A DNA stretch of 64,000 bases from Anisus vortex. Its lineage: Eukaryota > Mollusca > Gastropoda > Planorbidae. The stretch covers positions 22,100,181 to 22,164,180 of the forward strand of contig OX421506.1 in NCBI GenBank assembly GCA_949126835.1, given 5' to 3'. A model generated the notes under the pieces. That model had not been told where the DNA came from, searched no databases, and was given only the letters and a program-made list of their open reading frames with translations. A program made the translations under genes and the position numbers. This document shows positions 1-10,626 of the stretch, piece by piece; positions within the stretch are counted from its first letter, which is position 1; each line of letters opens with the position of its first letter.

Positions 1-322
1 TAGTAATAATACATAAGGCATTAAACTATAATTTAGAAATACAACCCAATAACAATCTGTTGCAAAGCTCAGATAAACATAAAGACAAAAACACCTTCCT
101 TGTCCCTTATGCGAGAACAAATGCATATAAGTACTCTTTCTTCCCGAGTGGCATTCGGGCATGGAATTGGTTGCCTGAACAAACCAGGAAAACCAATAAC
201 CTAACATCATTTAAAACATTAATAAAAATGCAAGACTAGACTCGGACCACGGATGAGCGTAGGACGCAATAATCTTCTTTATAGAAGGAGCGTCTGTAAT
301 GTATAAGATAAGATAAGATAAG
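1..322 (+). mobile_element. 3' end of a non-LTR retrotransposon (LINE)
   Basis: The frame starting at position 3 is open to a TAG at 237-239. It encodes the C-terminal tail of a LINE reverse transcriptase ORF, with the typical stretch SFFPSGIRAWNWLPEQTR followed by TSFKTLI. A short 3' UTR follows (GTAGGACGCAATAATCTTC region) and ends in a (GATAA)n-type tail at about 303-322. The body of the element lies outside the window to the left. The same 3' end recurs at 39479-39655 and 60075-60240. Confidence 0.8.
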
Positions 323-422
323 ACTTATTCCAAATTTGAAAGACATTCATTGTTTTTTGGCAAAGCTAATTTTCTTTTAATATTACCCTATTATTATCGT
401 TTAACATAATAGCAAAGGTAAT

Positions 423-1713
423 TGTCACGATGTGGCAATTGAGAGGGGGGTAATAATGGCTGGTTGTCTTAGAGATATGAGGTGCCGATGCTGTAGTTGA
501 CCTGGAATATTTATTTGTTCTCTACTGGCTCGCTTAGATGTTATTAAACACACACAGATAGACAGTTCTAAGTTAGGCAAGCAAGTCTCTGGTTACGTTT
601 CAGGTGTTTATTTATGATTCAAATTCAATATCCAATGATGAGATACACATACTAACATGCAGGGGAGATACAATGCTTGAGATATATGCACAGGAACGTC
701 TAACACTCAATATACTGTGTTGTTACGGAATCCAAGGTTAGGCTACGTAACTATAATGAGGGAATTACGATTACTGGCTAAGTATCTGCAAGTCCGAGTA
801 ACAATTTGGGAGCTAGACCAAAACGATGTATCTAGCTCGGGAGCTGGGAGAGATCTGCTTTAGTTTAGTTGGGCGGCTTTTTCGTGGACACTAGTCACCT
901 GACCCAAAGTTAATTTGGTTGGCTTACATTTAATTACATCCTATTCTCATTGGCTAGATTGAATATACATTTGCATAAGAAAAGCTTATTGGAGCCAAAA
1001 ATGGATTGGGGGTCGGGGTTGCGAGGGCGAAAAGGGGGGGGGGGGGAGAGAGAGGTCTAGATGAAAGACAATTGAACAGACGTCATGCTGAGTGGGGAAT
1101 TTATCTCCCTTTGGTAGAATTTTAAGTAGTTAACTCAAGTGGCTGGGGGGGGGGGTTCGGACGAGAATTTGGTATATGTGTGCGAACTGGGTTCTCTGGT
1201 CAGCGTTCAGGGAACGACCGTCTCAAAGCAATTGCATAACATGCCGCTAAGCTGAAGGGATATAAAAGAGGGTGGGGGTGGCGGGGACGCGAAGAGGAGG
1301 GGCGAGTGAGGGATCGAATAATGACTCGCTCACATGCGTTAAAATAGCACAAGATATAAATACATTAAGACATGATATGAATACATTAATATAGCATAGG
1401 ATAAATATATACATTCTAACTAACACATTCGTACCCATTCAACCAAGATGTAGTACCAAGTTGAATCGTATTAGTCAGTAGACTCTGAATTTGGGCGTAG
1501 TACAAGAGTATAGTGACGGATAGAGAAACAGGTGAGAAAGAGTGATGGGGAGATGTAATTGCGTAAGGGAGGGAGAAGATAGTGACGTCAGACTAACCTT
1601 CTCTCTATTCTAGCTAAACTTAAGCTAATCTAAGGTTCTAGTTATACACTGCTATCTATGCTATAGTCTATCTATGAGTGCTACGAGTCACGGTTTAATC
1701 CAGAATCGTGACA
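423..1713 (+). mobile_element. Solo LTR (1291 bp) with 5-bp target duplication
   Basis: The block begins TGTCACGAT and ends ATCGTGACA, a perfect 9-bp terminal inverted repeat of the TG...CA type. It is flanked by the direct repeat gtaat at 418-422 and 1714-1718. Unit B has the uninterrupted site at 42093-42097 with a single gtaat, so the insertion postdates the duplication. No long ORF is present. A TATAAAAG box lies at 1261-1268. Length, ends and a 5-bp duplication fit a solo LTR left by recombination. A non-autonomous TIR element is the alternative. Confidence 0.75.
1261..1268 (+). promoter_or_regulatory. TATA box inside the solo LTR
   Basis: TATAAAAG lies about 840 bp into the 1291-bp LTR, preceded by a GC/AG mix. 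This fits the U3 promoter of an LTR reading rightward. Assignment rests on motif and position only. Confidence 0.4.
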
Positions 1714-2004
1714 GTAATATTAAATTCAAAATATAATACCTTGGGTTAAATAAAAGTGAAAAGGTTAATGATTAATATATTTCATGCTCATTCTTAGGAT
1801 ATTTAGCGCAGTTTTCTTGTTCTTTTTTTTTCTTCTGATCATGTATCAATTCTATTTATTTGAGTATAATTCCTTTTTCTATTAGTTTTATCAGTTTAAG
1901 GCTTTGTACTACAATAAGTGTCAAGTGGAACGCCTTGGTAGTGGCTGCGGCCTCAATGGTGAGTTGTAGTAGTCGCACAAGTTCATGATTATAATAGTAC
2001 AGAG

Positions 2005-2326
2005 CAGGTCCGGCTCTAAAGTTTTTAACGCCCTAGGCGAAAGCAATTTCTGCGCCCTCATTAAAGTGCTTAGGCGGGGAGAAACTGAGTTGTGTTAGGG
2101 CATATTTTCATACTTTCTAAGAGAAATTCGATAAAATACCCTTCGCCTTTTGTTACCTAGCAATTCATCTGCCTATGCTAGTAGCGCGCGTAAGTATAAA
2201 ACATTAATTTTAATTTATTTTTAAATCCCCAATTAAAAAAAAAAATCCTCCATTAGGCGCCCACTAAATTTTGATCTCTAGGCGGCCGTCTAGGTTGCCT
2301 ATATGAACGAGCCGGCCCGGGTCCAG
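2005..2326. mobile_element. Possible hAT-like MITE (unit A copy)
   Basis: The left end (CAGGTCCGGCTCT) and right end (GAGCCGGCCCGGGTCCAG) form an imperfect inverted repeat. The interior is non-coding and carries GCGCCCT and CTAGGCG motifs. The unit B counterpart at 42383-42534 is shorter by an internal deletion. Superfamily is a guess from the end sequence; no clean 8-bp target duplication was identified. Confidence 0.35.
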
Positions 2327-2838
2327 AAAGAAAATAAGTATTCACAAATTATTCATTATAAGAAGTGGCACTACTATTTTTCAATGATCTTATAAGAAAC
2401 ATGTTTTTGTTTTTTTGTTTTTTTTAGCATTTAATAGGTAATTATGTATTGTTATTTTTTTCTTTTACATTGTAGGTTAATTGTATAATGTTTTCATAAC
2501 CAAATTCTAGTTTATAGATACATTAGTATTGTTATTTTTTATGTGCTTAAAACTTTTGATGAAAATTTAAATATGATTACGAAATTATCTAACCGGTACC
2601 GGGTCTCGGGAAGTTACTAGAAATGAAATTTGGATTCTTGAAATAAATGCTCGTTTCTCGGCTACCTGGTTATGCGAGCCTTACTTAAATAGAAAAACTG
2701 TTTTTACTGGCCGAATGCTAAATTTGTTTTCATTGGTTGTGGAAGAAATACAACGCTTCAGTCTCGAGAAAGACAACACAAACGTCCACTGATTCTTTTT
2801 TTTTTTTTTAAGAAATAAATTAAATACACTGAGCAAGG

Positions 2839-2940
2839 GTGTTTGTGTTCTACAACCAAAGCTAAGTTACAATTGATTGACAGAACTGGGTGTTTGTGTT
2901 CTACAACCAAAGCTAAGTTACAATTGATTGACAGAACTGC
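2839..2940. repeat. 51-bp minisatellite, 2 copies (unit A)
   Basis: Two near-identical 51-bp units start GTGTTTGTGTTCTACAACC and contain GCTAAGTTACAATTGATTG. The unit B array at 43049-44422 has about 27 copies. Because 51 is a multiple of 3, reading frames run open through the array, but nothing marks it as a gene. Confidence 0.85.
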
Positions 2941-3071
2941 ATAGAAAGACCGATCAACATATAATATGACAAATATTTTCAAAAGAACTCGGCCATTTGG
3001 TCTTTCGTAAAAAAGAAAGGTACACAAATTATATGAAACGTTTATATGTATTTAGGCCTGTTTTTTTAAAC

Positions 3072-3846
3072 AGAACACACACACGTACACATACACAAAT
3101 TAATTAAGAGGGAAATGCAATTTTGAACAGACACTTTTTCGGATAAAAAATACATAAAGGAGGAAATACAATTTTAAACACATACACGTACACATACACA
3201 AAAACATTAAGGAAGAAATAAAATTTTGAACACGCACACGTACACATACACAAATACATTAAGGGGCAAATACAATTTTGAACACATAAACGTACACATA
3301 CACAAATACATTAAATGCGAATAAAAATGTTGAACACATAAATGTACACATACACAAATACATTGAATGATAATAAAAATGTTGAACACACACACGTACA
3401 CATACACAAATACATTAAGGGGAAATACAATTTTTTACACACACACGTACACAAATACAATAAGAGGGAATACAATTTTGAATACACACACGTACACATA
3501 CACAAATACAGTAAGGGGGAAATAAAATTTTGAACACAAACACGTACACAAATACATTAAGATGGAATACAATTTTGAACACACACTCGTACACATACAC
3601 ACATACATTAAAGGAAAAAAAAAATTTGAACACACATACGTACACATACACAAATACACTAAGGAGGAAATACAATTTTGAACACACACTCCTACACATA
3701 CACAAATACATTAAGTGGGAAATACAATTGTGAACACACATACGTACACATACACAAATATATTAAGGGGTAAATACAGTTTTGAACACACACACGTACA
3801 CATATACAAATACATTAAGGGGGAAATACAATTTTGAACACACACA
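3072..3846. repeat. 52-bp minisatellite, about 15 copies (unit A)
   Basis: Tandem units of about 52 bp carry ACACACACACGTACACATAC, then CAAATACATTAAGGGGG, then AAATACAATTTTGA, with small indels. The array lies just beyond the stop codon of gene copy A on the minus strand. Unit B has about 7 copies at 44545-44926. ORFs seen here are products of the repeat. Confidence 0.85.
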
Positions 3847-3855
3847 TCTTTTGAT

Positions 3856-4140
3856 TCAAATTGCCATCAGAGAAAACAGATACGTCATCGCCACAATGGA
3901 AAAATCCAGAGCCATTAGGCGACTACCGCTGCCTCCGCTGGAACTTTGGTATATTATTTGACACGGTATCCTCTGTGTTGAATTTTTGACTTATTTCCAC
4001 TCAGTTGTATCTTCGTCTGTTGTCCACTGTGTTGAAGACGTTGATGTGGATGATGTAGTAGTTGCAGCAGCAGTAGTGGTGGTCATGCTGGTATCAGATA
4101 TTATCTTAGACATCATTGGGTATTTGCCCTGGTTACAAGC
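3856..4140 (-). pseudogene. Copy A exon 9 (tail and anchor, with stop)
   Basis: The acceptor TTCGTCACAG precedes a start reading ACNQGKYPMMSKIIS, the end of the GH18 fold. A Thr-rich linker follows, then TAA after the residues TTEWK. The frame then continues to a hydrophobic end (LMALDFSIVAMTYLFSLMAI) and TGA. It is 60 bp shorter than B exon 9, mainly through fewer 27-bp STQGTTVEG-type repeats. Confidence 0.85.
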
Positions 4141-4154
4141 CTGTGACGAAAATA

Positions 4155-4216
4155 TGGAGAAAAATATATTAAGACATGAGTGGGTATTAGCCTTGGTTAC
4201 AGACTTGAACTATAAT
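4155..4216 (-). repeat. Degenerate copy of exon 9 acceptor region (unit A, first)
   Basis: The sequence GAGTGGGTATTAGCCTTGG and following bases match, on the minus strand, the splice acceptor and first codons of exon 9. It is one unit of an array that continues at 6131-6515 and is interrupted by the 4217-6130 insertion. Confidence 0.6.
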
Positions 4217-4513
4217 TGACTGATGTTGAGGTCACCCTCTTCGAACCCAGACTTCAGCACCATCACCGTCAATCCTGCAACCCCGTTGGTGTACCGTTCA
4301 CTCTCGCTGATCACCCTGTCTAAAGCAGCCAGATCACGCGGGCTATTAAGCACCAATCAAAGTTACCCGAGAGTACAATAAGCAGCACCGTCGTCCTACA
4401 TCGTATGCAGTGGTTTAGTTTCACTTTGTTGAAAAACCCACATGGCCGAGAGCAAGACCACGTAATCATCTAGGGCTTCGCGGTGCGCGTGAACCCAACC
4501 TAGATACGTTTGA

Positions 4514-4924
4514 TTGGCGCACAGCCGAGTGCAAGCCTCTTATATCGTCAAACTGACAGATGGAAGAACGGTTAAGAGACATGTAGACCATATTCGTAAT
4601 AGGTATGCGGACATTCCGGATCTGAATCTTACAGAAGAGGTTCATAATAAATCCACAACCAGTTCATCTTCAAGAGAGAGGCAATGTAGAGCCTGAGTTT
4701 CAGACAGCAGTACCGGAGGAAATAGTGAACATTCCAGCAACGGAAGCTCCGCCACTAAATCAGTCGGCCTCTCAGGCAGCCCTGGTACCTCGGGTTTAGG
4801 ACATGCCAATACCATCACTAGAAAATCAGTTGTCACCTGTATCTCCAGTACCTCGAACATCAGGTCGTACTAGGCGTGTTCCAGAACGATTTGGATCTTG
4901 GGATCTTGGGCCACCTAGAAATTA
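4514..4924 (+). pseudogene. Gypsy integrase C-terminus (fragment)
   Basis: The reading frame contains YIVKLTDGRTVKRHVDHIRN, the conserved C-terminal stretch of many Ty3/gypsy integrases, where the chain ends shortly before the 3' LTR. A frame change near 4695 leads into a Pro-rich tail ending RTRRVPERFG, typical of the extreme C-terminus, and this tail also has a stop near 4798. Upstream integrase domains are missing. The fragment is non-functional. Confidence 0.7.
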
Positions 4925-4936
4925 AAGGAGGAGGAA

Positions 4937-5121
4937 TGTTGCAACCATTATGTCTATTTGTTGTGTTGTTTTCCATTGTGTGAACTGTGAGAGTGCTGCC
5001 CCTTTTGTTGTTGACCCATAATCCCCTAGTATGTTAGCGACGTCCTTGTTCTACCATTTTTAATGTACTAGTCTTCATTACAGATTAAAGTCTGAGTACA
5101 ATTATACACTGCGTCTTTACA
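4937..5121 (+). repeat. Probable 3' LTR of the gypsy remnant
   Basis: It starts TGTTGCAACC directly after the purine tract AAGGAGGAGGAA. A plausible end is ...CTTTACA at 5121. Only one copy is seen, so the right end is uncertain. Confidence 0.4.
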
Positions 5122-5162
5122 TTTCTCGATTTATTACAAAGCCAAATCGTTTGTTTTTATCC

Positions 5163-5555
5163 CCAGGCTGAGAAATTTAGACGACGGGGACCTCGTATGC
5201 TCATCTCAGTCCGTGGTACTATCGACTGGAAGTTTCACCTACAACAGTCTGGCGTACTCACGCACCACATTAACCTAGAGACGTTTGGTTGGACAACTTA
5301 CAGAGCATTCAGTTGAATGTGCATACGATGTGTTGTGCGAAACTCTTATTTTTATCTCTAGGCTGAGAAAGTGTACTTATCACATCCCAATTCGACGGGG
5401 ACCTCGCAAAGCGCATCGCAGTTCGTGGCACTATCAAATTGGAAGTTTTTACTGCATCAGTCAGGCATACTCACTCACCACATCAACATAGAGACGTTTG
5501 GTTGGACAACCTATAGAGCATTCAGTTGAATGCGCATGCGATGTTTGAGGCAATC
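5163..5555. repeat. Two-copy direct repeat of about 200 bp
   Basis: Two diverged copies share GGCTGAGAAA, CGGGGACCTCG, TGGAAGTTT and GAGACGTTTGGTTGGACAAC in the same order. The first starts near 5167 and the second near 5362. The function is unknown; the ORF through the second copy has no recognisable domain. Confidence 0.6.
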
Positions 5556-6130
5556 AGTTATTTTTCCTTCCCTGAACCGCATGTTCCGACACTGGATCTC
5601 CGTTTTTAGCGGTCTCACCAGTTAACAGATCGGCAGCCCAAGATTGCCGTGGGAAGTGGACGACGGTCGAAAGATGAGTTACAGTTGGGGTCATTCTAGT
5701 TCAGGTTCAATAGCGTAATCAAAGACAGTTATATGCACTGGGTGTTCGTCATACTACCCAAACAAGGTAAAAAGTACTCAGTGTTGGGTTTGTGTACTCT
5801 TTCTCAAGGATCCTCGGGGAGAGTCCCTTTGAATAATTGCCACTATTAAGCGTCAGCCTGTAAAATATACATGCATGGCTTAATCTTTGAGACAAGCATA
5901 TGACTACTTACAGGATCAACCAGATAGCTATCGTTCCCTAACAACGCCGACCTAGAGTCGTTCGGAAGGCGCCGCCGGCCTAGAGGCGTTTTAGCTCGGG
6001 GCGGGAGTCACTCGTCATTTTATATTTTCCCCCCGTTGCCTCCCCAGCTGCAAACTACACTTTCTACGAGGCGGCATTCCAGGCGAACCAGCTTCGTTAA
6101 GCTCGACGCGACTCTGGAGGACACCATAAA

Positions 6131-6515
6131 TATCGTTACAAGCTTGCGGCGAAAATGCGGAAACTTTTAGGCCTATAATAATATCAGATAAAAATCAATG
6201 GGTTTTTTGTGCGGTTATAAGCCTTTGGTGAACGTATGGAAATAATTATCTTCGATCAGTGGGTCTTTGTCCTGATTACAATCCTTTGGCGAATATATGG
6301 AAAAAAATTATCTTAGATTGACTTAGATGATCAGTGGGCGATTGCTCTTTCTTTAAGCCAATAGCGAAAATATGGAACAGTCTAATTTAGACATTAGTGG
6401 GTTGGCCTATTCCCCTTGGTTACAAGCCTGTGGCAAATATATGGAAACAATTATCTTAAATCAGTGGTTAATCGCCCTGGTTACAAGCCTGAGGCGAATA
6501 TATGGGTGAAAAGTT
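6131..6515 (-). repeat. Array of degenerate exon 9 acceptor copies (unit A)
   Basis: About six diverged units of roughly 65-75 bp each resemble, on the minus strand, TTTTCGCCACAG followed by GCTTGTAACCAGGGCAAATA, the start of exon 9. Most have lost the AG or the frame. The orthologous array in unit B is 45301-45705, so the array predates the duplication. Confidence 0.65.
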
Positions 6516-7036
6516 CAAAACTTAAAATACAATCAAAGAAACAAAATGTATTTAAAAGGTGAAGAATGGGACAAGAAAGTCTTGCATCGCTAAAGCTGGT
6601 TTATATATTTTTTACCAGTTATAGTGTAATACGGGGGCACGGAAGCGTGTTCGACTGGCGATCTCAATGTTCTGGATTCGAATACTAATGTATGCTAGAG
6701 TCTACAGAGCTCTTATGGGTACCTGACACTTTGTCGGGGTAAAGTAAAGGTAGCTGGGCGCTGGGCTGGCCACACATCCTCTCGCATGCCGTGGTCAACG
6801 AAACTGGTGAACGCTGCTTCACCAGCCCTCTGATCAGTTTGGTCCGAATAGTACTTTTTATAGTGTAATACAATGTTTAAAACAAGATGTATGTAGGCAA
6901 GCTTAGGATACAATAATCGCCCGTTAACATAGGCAAGGACTTTAACATGTAAGGTAACGAGATACGTTACAGTCACAGATAGTATTCTGTTGTCGGGTAA
7001 GTATGAAGGTATGGAAAGTAAACAAAAACAACATAC
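6516..7036. other. Intron 8 of copy A, no gene
   Basis: AT-rich intronic sequence. At about 6630-6690 a stretch with GGGGGCACGGAAGC and a later GATTCGAATAC weakly resembles tRNA A and B boxes, and unit B has GGTTCGAATAC at the same place. The 6713-7078 ORF is exon 8 reading on into the intron. Confidence 0.5.
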
Positions 7037-7111
7037 CGCTCCACTGAAGTCATCTTGGTCCAGGGACCAAAACATCATCCCTGCTGCGCCAATCTTGATC
7101 GCCCATTCAGT
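7037..7111 (-). pseudogene. Copy A exon 8
   Basis: A 75-bp phase 0 exon between GACAG and GTATGT. It encodes TEWAIKIGAAGMMFWSLDQD and then DFSGA, the last GH18 motif, with the conserved Trp of the barrel floor kept. Intact in itself. Confidence 0.88.
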
Positions 7112-7247
7112 CTGTCAAAAAAAAAATGTTATAATAATATTCCAGGCGGACGGTCTTTACGATAGTATAAGGCTTAGTTTAAATATCTCTATGTCAAACA
7201 AAAATGTGAAAAAAAATATTTAAACAACATACAACTTGTCTACTAAC

Positions 7248-7316
7248 CTTATTTCCGATGCTCTCAACATCCTCATAGCCGACCCAGTTGTCCCCGTTTA
7301 CCAAGTACGGCTATTT
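7248..7316 (-). pseudogene. Copy A exon 7 (stop codon)
   Basis: A 69-bp exon with acceptor GTGCAG and donor GTTAGT. The second codon is TAG (AAA TAG CCG) where copy B reads AAA ATG CCG. The rest, PYLVNGDNWVGYEDVESIG, matches GH18 proteins (the WVGYDD region). Confidence 0.88.
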
Positions 7317-7401
7317 CTGCACATCATCGAATACTCTCACGCTACTGCTATTTTGTAACATTTTGCAAATCTGTGATATCACGTCAATAGGAAAACAAAA
7401 C

Positions 7402-7966
7402 ATTTAAGCGCAAGAGATCCGGTGTGTCTTGTCGAAGGTCGAGCAGTAAATAACCATGAGAAGTCGCTGTTGCATCTTTAAAACTTTCTTGTACACAAGA
7501 AACACGCCCAGGGTACATTTGTTTTGCCAAATTTGTAAATCTGTGCTCCGTCGCGAGGGTTTTTAAAGAGTACTATGTAATAAGAATTTAAACTGATGGT
7601 TCTTTGTTTTTTCCATGTACAATGTAAAAAACACTGATATCCCGGTGATGACTCCCTTTAGTAAACAGTTTCGTAATCCGATCATCTGTTTCGGCCATCA
7701 AATCATCTATGACAACCAGACGACGCCGTTTCTTATCTACGACCCCCCCCCCATTGTTCTATATCTGGGAGACCTTCCACAAATTGAACACCTTTCATGG
7801 TCTCATAAATCGGTTGCCATTCCCCATAACACCAAATGATCTCTTCCGGTACAGGGTCCACCATGTCTGATAGATGTGCCAGTAATTTGTTTACAAATAC
7901 TGTTTTACCGCTACCGGTTGGGCCGGCTATAAGCGCTGTAAAGGGATGTTTCCACCTTGGATCCAT
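7402..7966 (-). pseudogene. Broken P-loop ATPase ORF, virus-like type
   Basis: From an ATG at 7964-7966 the frame encodes HPFTALIAGPTGSGKTVF, with Walker A GPTGSGKT. After a C-run frameshift near 7740 it encodes a Walker B-like stretch LVVIDDLM, then LFTKGSHHRDISVFYIV. After a further stop and indel comes a C-terminal part with DTPDLLRL ending at the insertion border at 7402. The family recurs in invertebrate genomes and resembles packaging-type ATPases of polinton or related virus-like elements. I could not verify which. It sits in intron 6 of copy A and is absent from B, so it arrived after the duplication. Multiple breaks make it non-functional. Confidence 0.6.
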
Positions 7967-8280
7967 TAAGAGAATTGTTTTGTTTTCGTTGTGTGATTAT
8001 ATTTTTTATATTTTGCTAACACATTTTTTTCTACCTCTCATAAAACCATGACCAACCATCGTAGTATTGGGTAGGTCTAGCGCCACCTACAGGACGCTCG
8101 GAATGGCTAATAATTTAACTGAGGAGTTCTTTGATAAGTATTGAGTTAAATCAAAGCATATATAATTTTAAAAAATTGTATTTTTTGTTTTTTCTATATG
8201 TTGTTCTGTTGTACTGTCGTACTAGTTTTTTTTCTATATGTCATACTGTTGTACTTGTTGTAGCTGTATTAAATATCTTT
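7967..8280. other. A-specific intronic insertion, no gene
   Basis: AT-rich continuation of the A-specific block (7402-9824). I see no coding or element ends here, apart from T-rich stretches with the repeated motif TTTCTATATGT at about 8180-8245. Confidence 0.4.
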
Positions 8281-9560
8281 AATTAAATCACGTGATCAAA
8301 TCACTTGTAATACTATAAACAATCACGTGCTAAATCACGTGTTATAAAGTTGCACCAATTCCCCCTCCCTGACCTTTTAAACTAACAAAGATTCCAAGGG
8401 AAAGTTTGATCCCGTTGTGTTTTTATAACCTAATTAGATTTCCCACCCTCCTTTCCTGCTATCAAATACAAATTGTTTAGCCACCGTAATAAAACTACAC
8501 TGGCATCTACAAGTCGTGACACTGAATTGTAATCGTAACTACAATTGCCCCCACCTACACCCCTTTTTCAATTACCTCTCTCCTCCCATTCCGCATTTTT
8601 CCCTGAAGAAAACACATATACGCTCACCCACTTGCATAGATACTTTAATTGGAAGCGTCTCCAATAGCGCCTTAATGTCTATTTTGCTAAGGTTTAAGGA
8701 TACCCTGAGGTCTGGCATGATTGTTATATTGTGGGAAGTTTAATCAATGTACTGTAATTAATTAAGATTAATGTTTTCAAGCTAAACCCTGACCTCGCCC
8801 TGCCCACCTAGTTTTGAACAAAGAGGAATTGACTCTGTTGTTCTATTAATTAAACGACATTCTAACCAGACTTGTGTCTGTGTTTTTGGGAGTGGAAGTT
8901 TTTCCCCTAGTTACGATTGGCTGTACCCTAACCAATGAGTACTTCTGGGTAATGAGAAGATAGACTTTAAAAAGCCACTTTTCTCCCTTCAGACTGGAGT
9001 TGAGTTTAGGTTCAGTTGAGTTCCGAGTTGAGAGTTTATCTCCGTAGTAGGAAATATATTTGTACATAGTGTTTTATCAGAATTAGTTTTGGACTTGTAT
9101 TTTTCTTATAAGTCTTCGTCTTGTATTCAAGTGTTATACAAAATAAAATCACAATTATCGTGCAACTGGTGTTGATTTCAATTGAAATTCAAGGTGTTAT
9201 ATAGAATTAACATTGAAATAGAACCATAATTACTGGAGTAATCAAGCCCCTATAAAAACAAACAACTCTTCGAATATTGAGCCTACACCTAGACAACAGC
9301 CAAATACATAATATTGCACGAGTACGTAACACACGTATCACACTACACAAAAAAAAGACTACACACAAATAATCACGTGTAATACTATAAAAATAATCAC
9401 GTGCTATAATCACGTGTAATACTATAAATATTCACGTGTCAAACTACACAAAAAATAATACTACACACAAATAATCACGTGCAATACTATAATAATAATC
9501 ACGTGCTCAAATCACGTGTAATACAATAAAAATAATACTATACATAATCACGTGTAATGC
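8281..9560. repeat. Two clusters of CACGTG-containing repeats
   Basis: The motif AATCACGTG with GTAATACTATAAA recurs at 8287-8345 (three CACGTG) and 9374-9552 (eight CACGTG), in direct orientation about 1 kb apart. The interior 8350-9365 is non-coding. It contains an AATAAAA near 9142 and looks like the body of an unidentified element. Confidence 0.55.
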
Positions 9561-9589
9561 CACAAAATAACCTCCCGGTCAAAGGTAAA

Positions 9590-9790
9590 CTGAGGAGCGG
9601 TCACGGGGTCAACTGAGGAGCTGTCACGAGGCCAAAGATCACTGGGGCACTAGGTCACGGCCAGTCACGATTTCAAAGGTAACGACCGGTCACGGGTCAA
9701 GGGTCACGACCGGTCACGAGCTTAAAGGTCACGGCCGGTCACGGGTTAAGAGGTCACTAGGTCACCCGCCACCCGTTGGCAGGTGACGGG
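9590..9790. repeat. Imperfect tandem repeat rich in GGTCACG
   Basis: Six or more imperfect units of roughly 30 bp are built from GGTCACGACCGGTCACGGG-like text. The core CCGGTCACG recurs, and GACCGGTC is palindromic. Intronic, function unknown. Confidence 0.6.
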
Positions 9791-9825
9791 TCATATTGAT
9801 CCATTCCTACCTACTATACTTCTTT

Positions 9826-9945
9826 CGGTGTTTGTGGGTTCGGTGTTCCCTGGTTCGCTGTTTGCTGGTTCGGTGTTTGCTAGTTTGCTCGTTTGGTGTT
9901 TGCTGGTCCGCTGTTTGCTGGTTCGGTGTTTGCCGGTTTAATTCA
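9826..9945. repeat. 15-bp tandem repeat (unit A)
   Basis: Units of GGTTCGGTGTTTGCT and variants, about 8 copies, in intron 6. The same array is at 49303-49436 in unit B. Open frames here come from the multiple-of-3 period. Confidence 0.7.
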
Positions 9946-10117
9946 CGCCAGCAGCATAATTGTATATGGATATGTTTATATGTAACGTTTACCCTAGGCT
10001 ACGCCGGGTGATTTTGCCAGTAAAGGTTTAATTAGGGATACATCTCCTGTACGACAAGTCTAGGATTTCAACCACAAACAAAAAGAGATATGGCATGACC
10101 TTTCAACTATGCCCTAC

Positions 10118-10303
10118 CTCGGGATACGCCAAGCCTGCAACATATTCGTAATCTGGTCCTTTCCTTTGTTCCCTTGTGGTGAATGAGCCGACTTTTGTGT
10201 CCGAGATGTTCCTGAGGACCAGCCATCTGCCTAGACCAGTGAAGCCAACCACAATTTTGCTGTACCTCAGACCGAGCTCTCTATAGAACTGCACAGTCCA
10301 GCT
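10118..10303 (-). pseudogene. Copy A exon 6
   Basis: A 186-bp phase 0 exon from AATACAG to GTAGGG. It encodes SWTVQFYRELGLRYSKIVVG and on to LAYPE, the GH18 region that usually reads VQFW...KLILGIPLYGR. It is open but joined to broken neighbours. Confidence 0.88.
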
Positions 10304-10518
10304 CTGTATTGAATCACACAAAGTACATAATAGCTGCATCAAATATTGTTTTAAAATTCTACCTGCGATATGAAGAGTAGGCCTGTCGATGATAAAAATA
10401 TCTGCAAATACACCAAATAGTTATACTTTAATTATGTAAAACTTATTTATTCAACCTGAAAAGTACTTGACTTATAAGTTTTACTGACGTTCCTTATAGA
10501 TAGAAGATTATTACGTCC

Positions 10519-10552
10519 ACTAGACCAAAAACTCCTGCAGGGCGACAGGGAT
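10519..10552 (-). mobile_element. SINE fragment
   Basis: TAGACCAAAAACTCCTGCAG followed by GGCGACAGGG matches the internal body of the minus-strand SINE at 55795-56052. Present in both units. Confidence 0.5.
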
Positions 10553-10595
10553 AGGTCGGTTGCAGGGATATACCTAAATATCATCTATATTCTAA

Positions 10596-10599
<4 letters not shown>

Positions 10600-10626
<27 letters not shown>

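Larger units (their letters stand above)
4217..6130 (+). mobile_element. A-specific insertion with a Ty3/gypsy 3' remnant
   Basis: This block splits the exon 9 acceptor array of unit A and is absent from B. It contains the C-terminal end of a gypsy-type integrase reading frame (4514-4924), a polypurine tract (AAGGAGGAGGAA) and a short LTR-like segment from 4937. The part 5122-6130 contains a direct repeat and otherwise nothing I recognise. Exact insertion ends and a target duplication were not resolved. Confidence 0.55.

Noticed and set aside
3207..3741. Cys/Val-rich ORFs
   Set aside because: Translations of the 52-bp ACACAC repeat array; no gene signal.
6625..6695. tRNA gene
   Set aside because: Only a B-box-like motif is convincing; no cloverleaf could be drawn.
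7615..7839. Plus-strand ORF opposite the ATPase fragment
   Set aside because: Shadow of the minus-strand ATPase frames.
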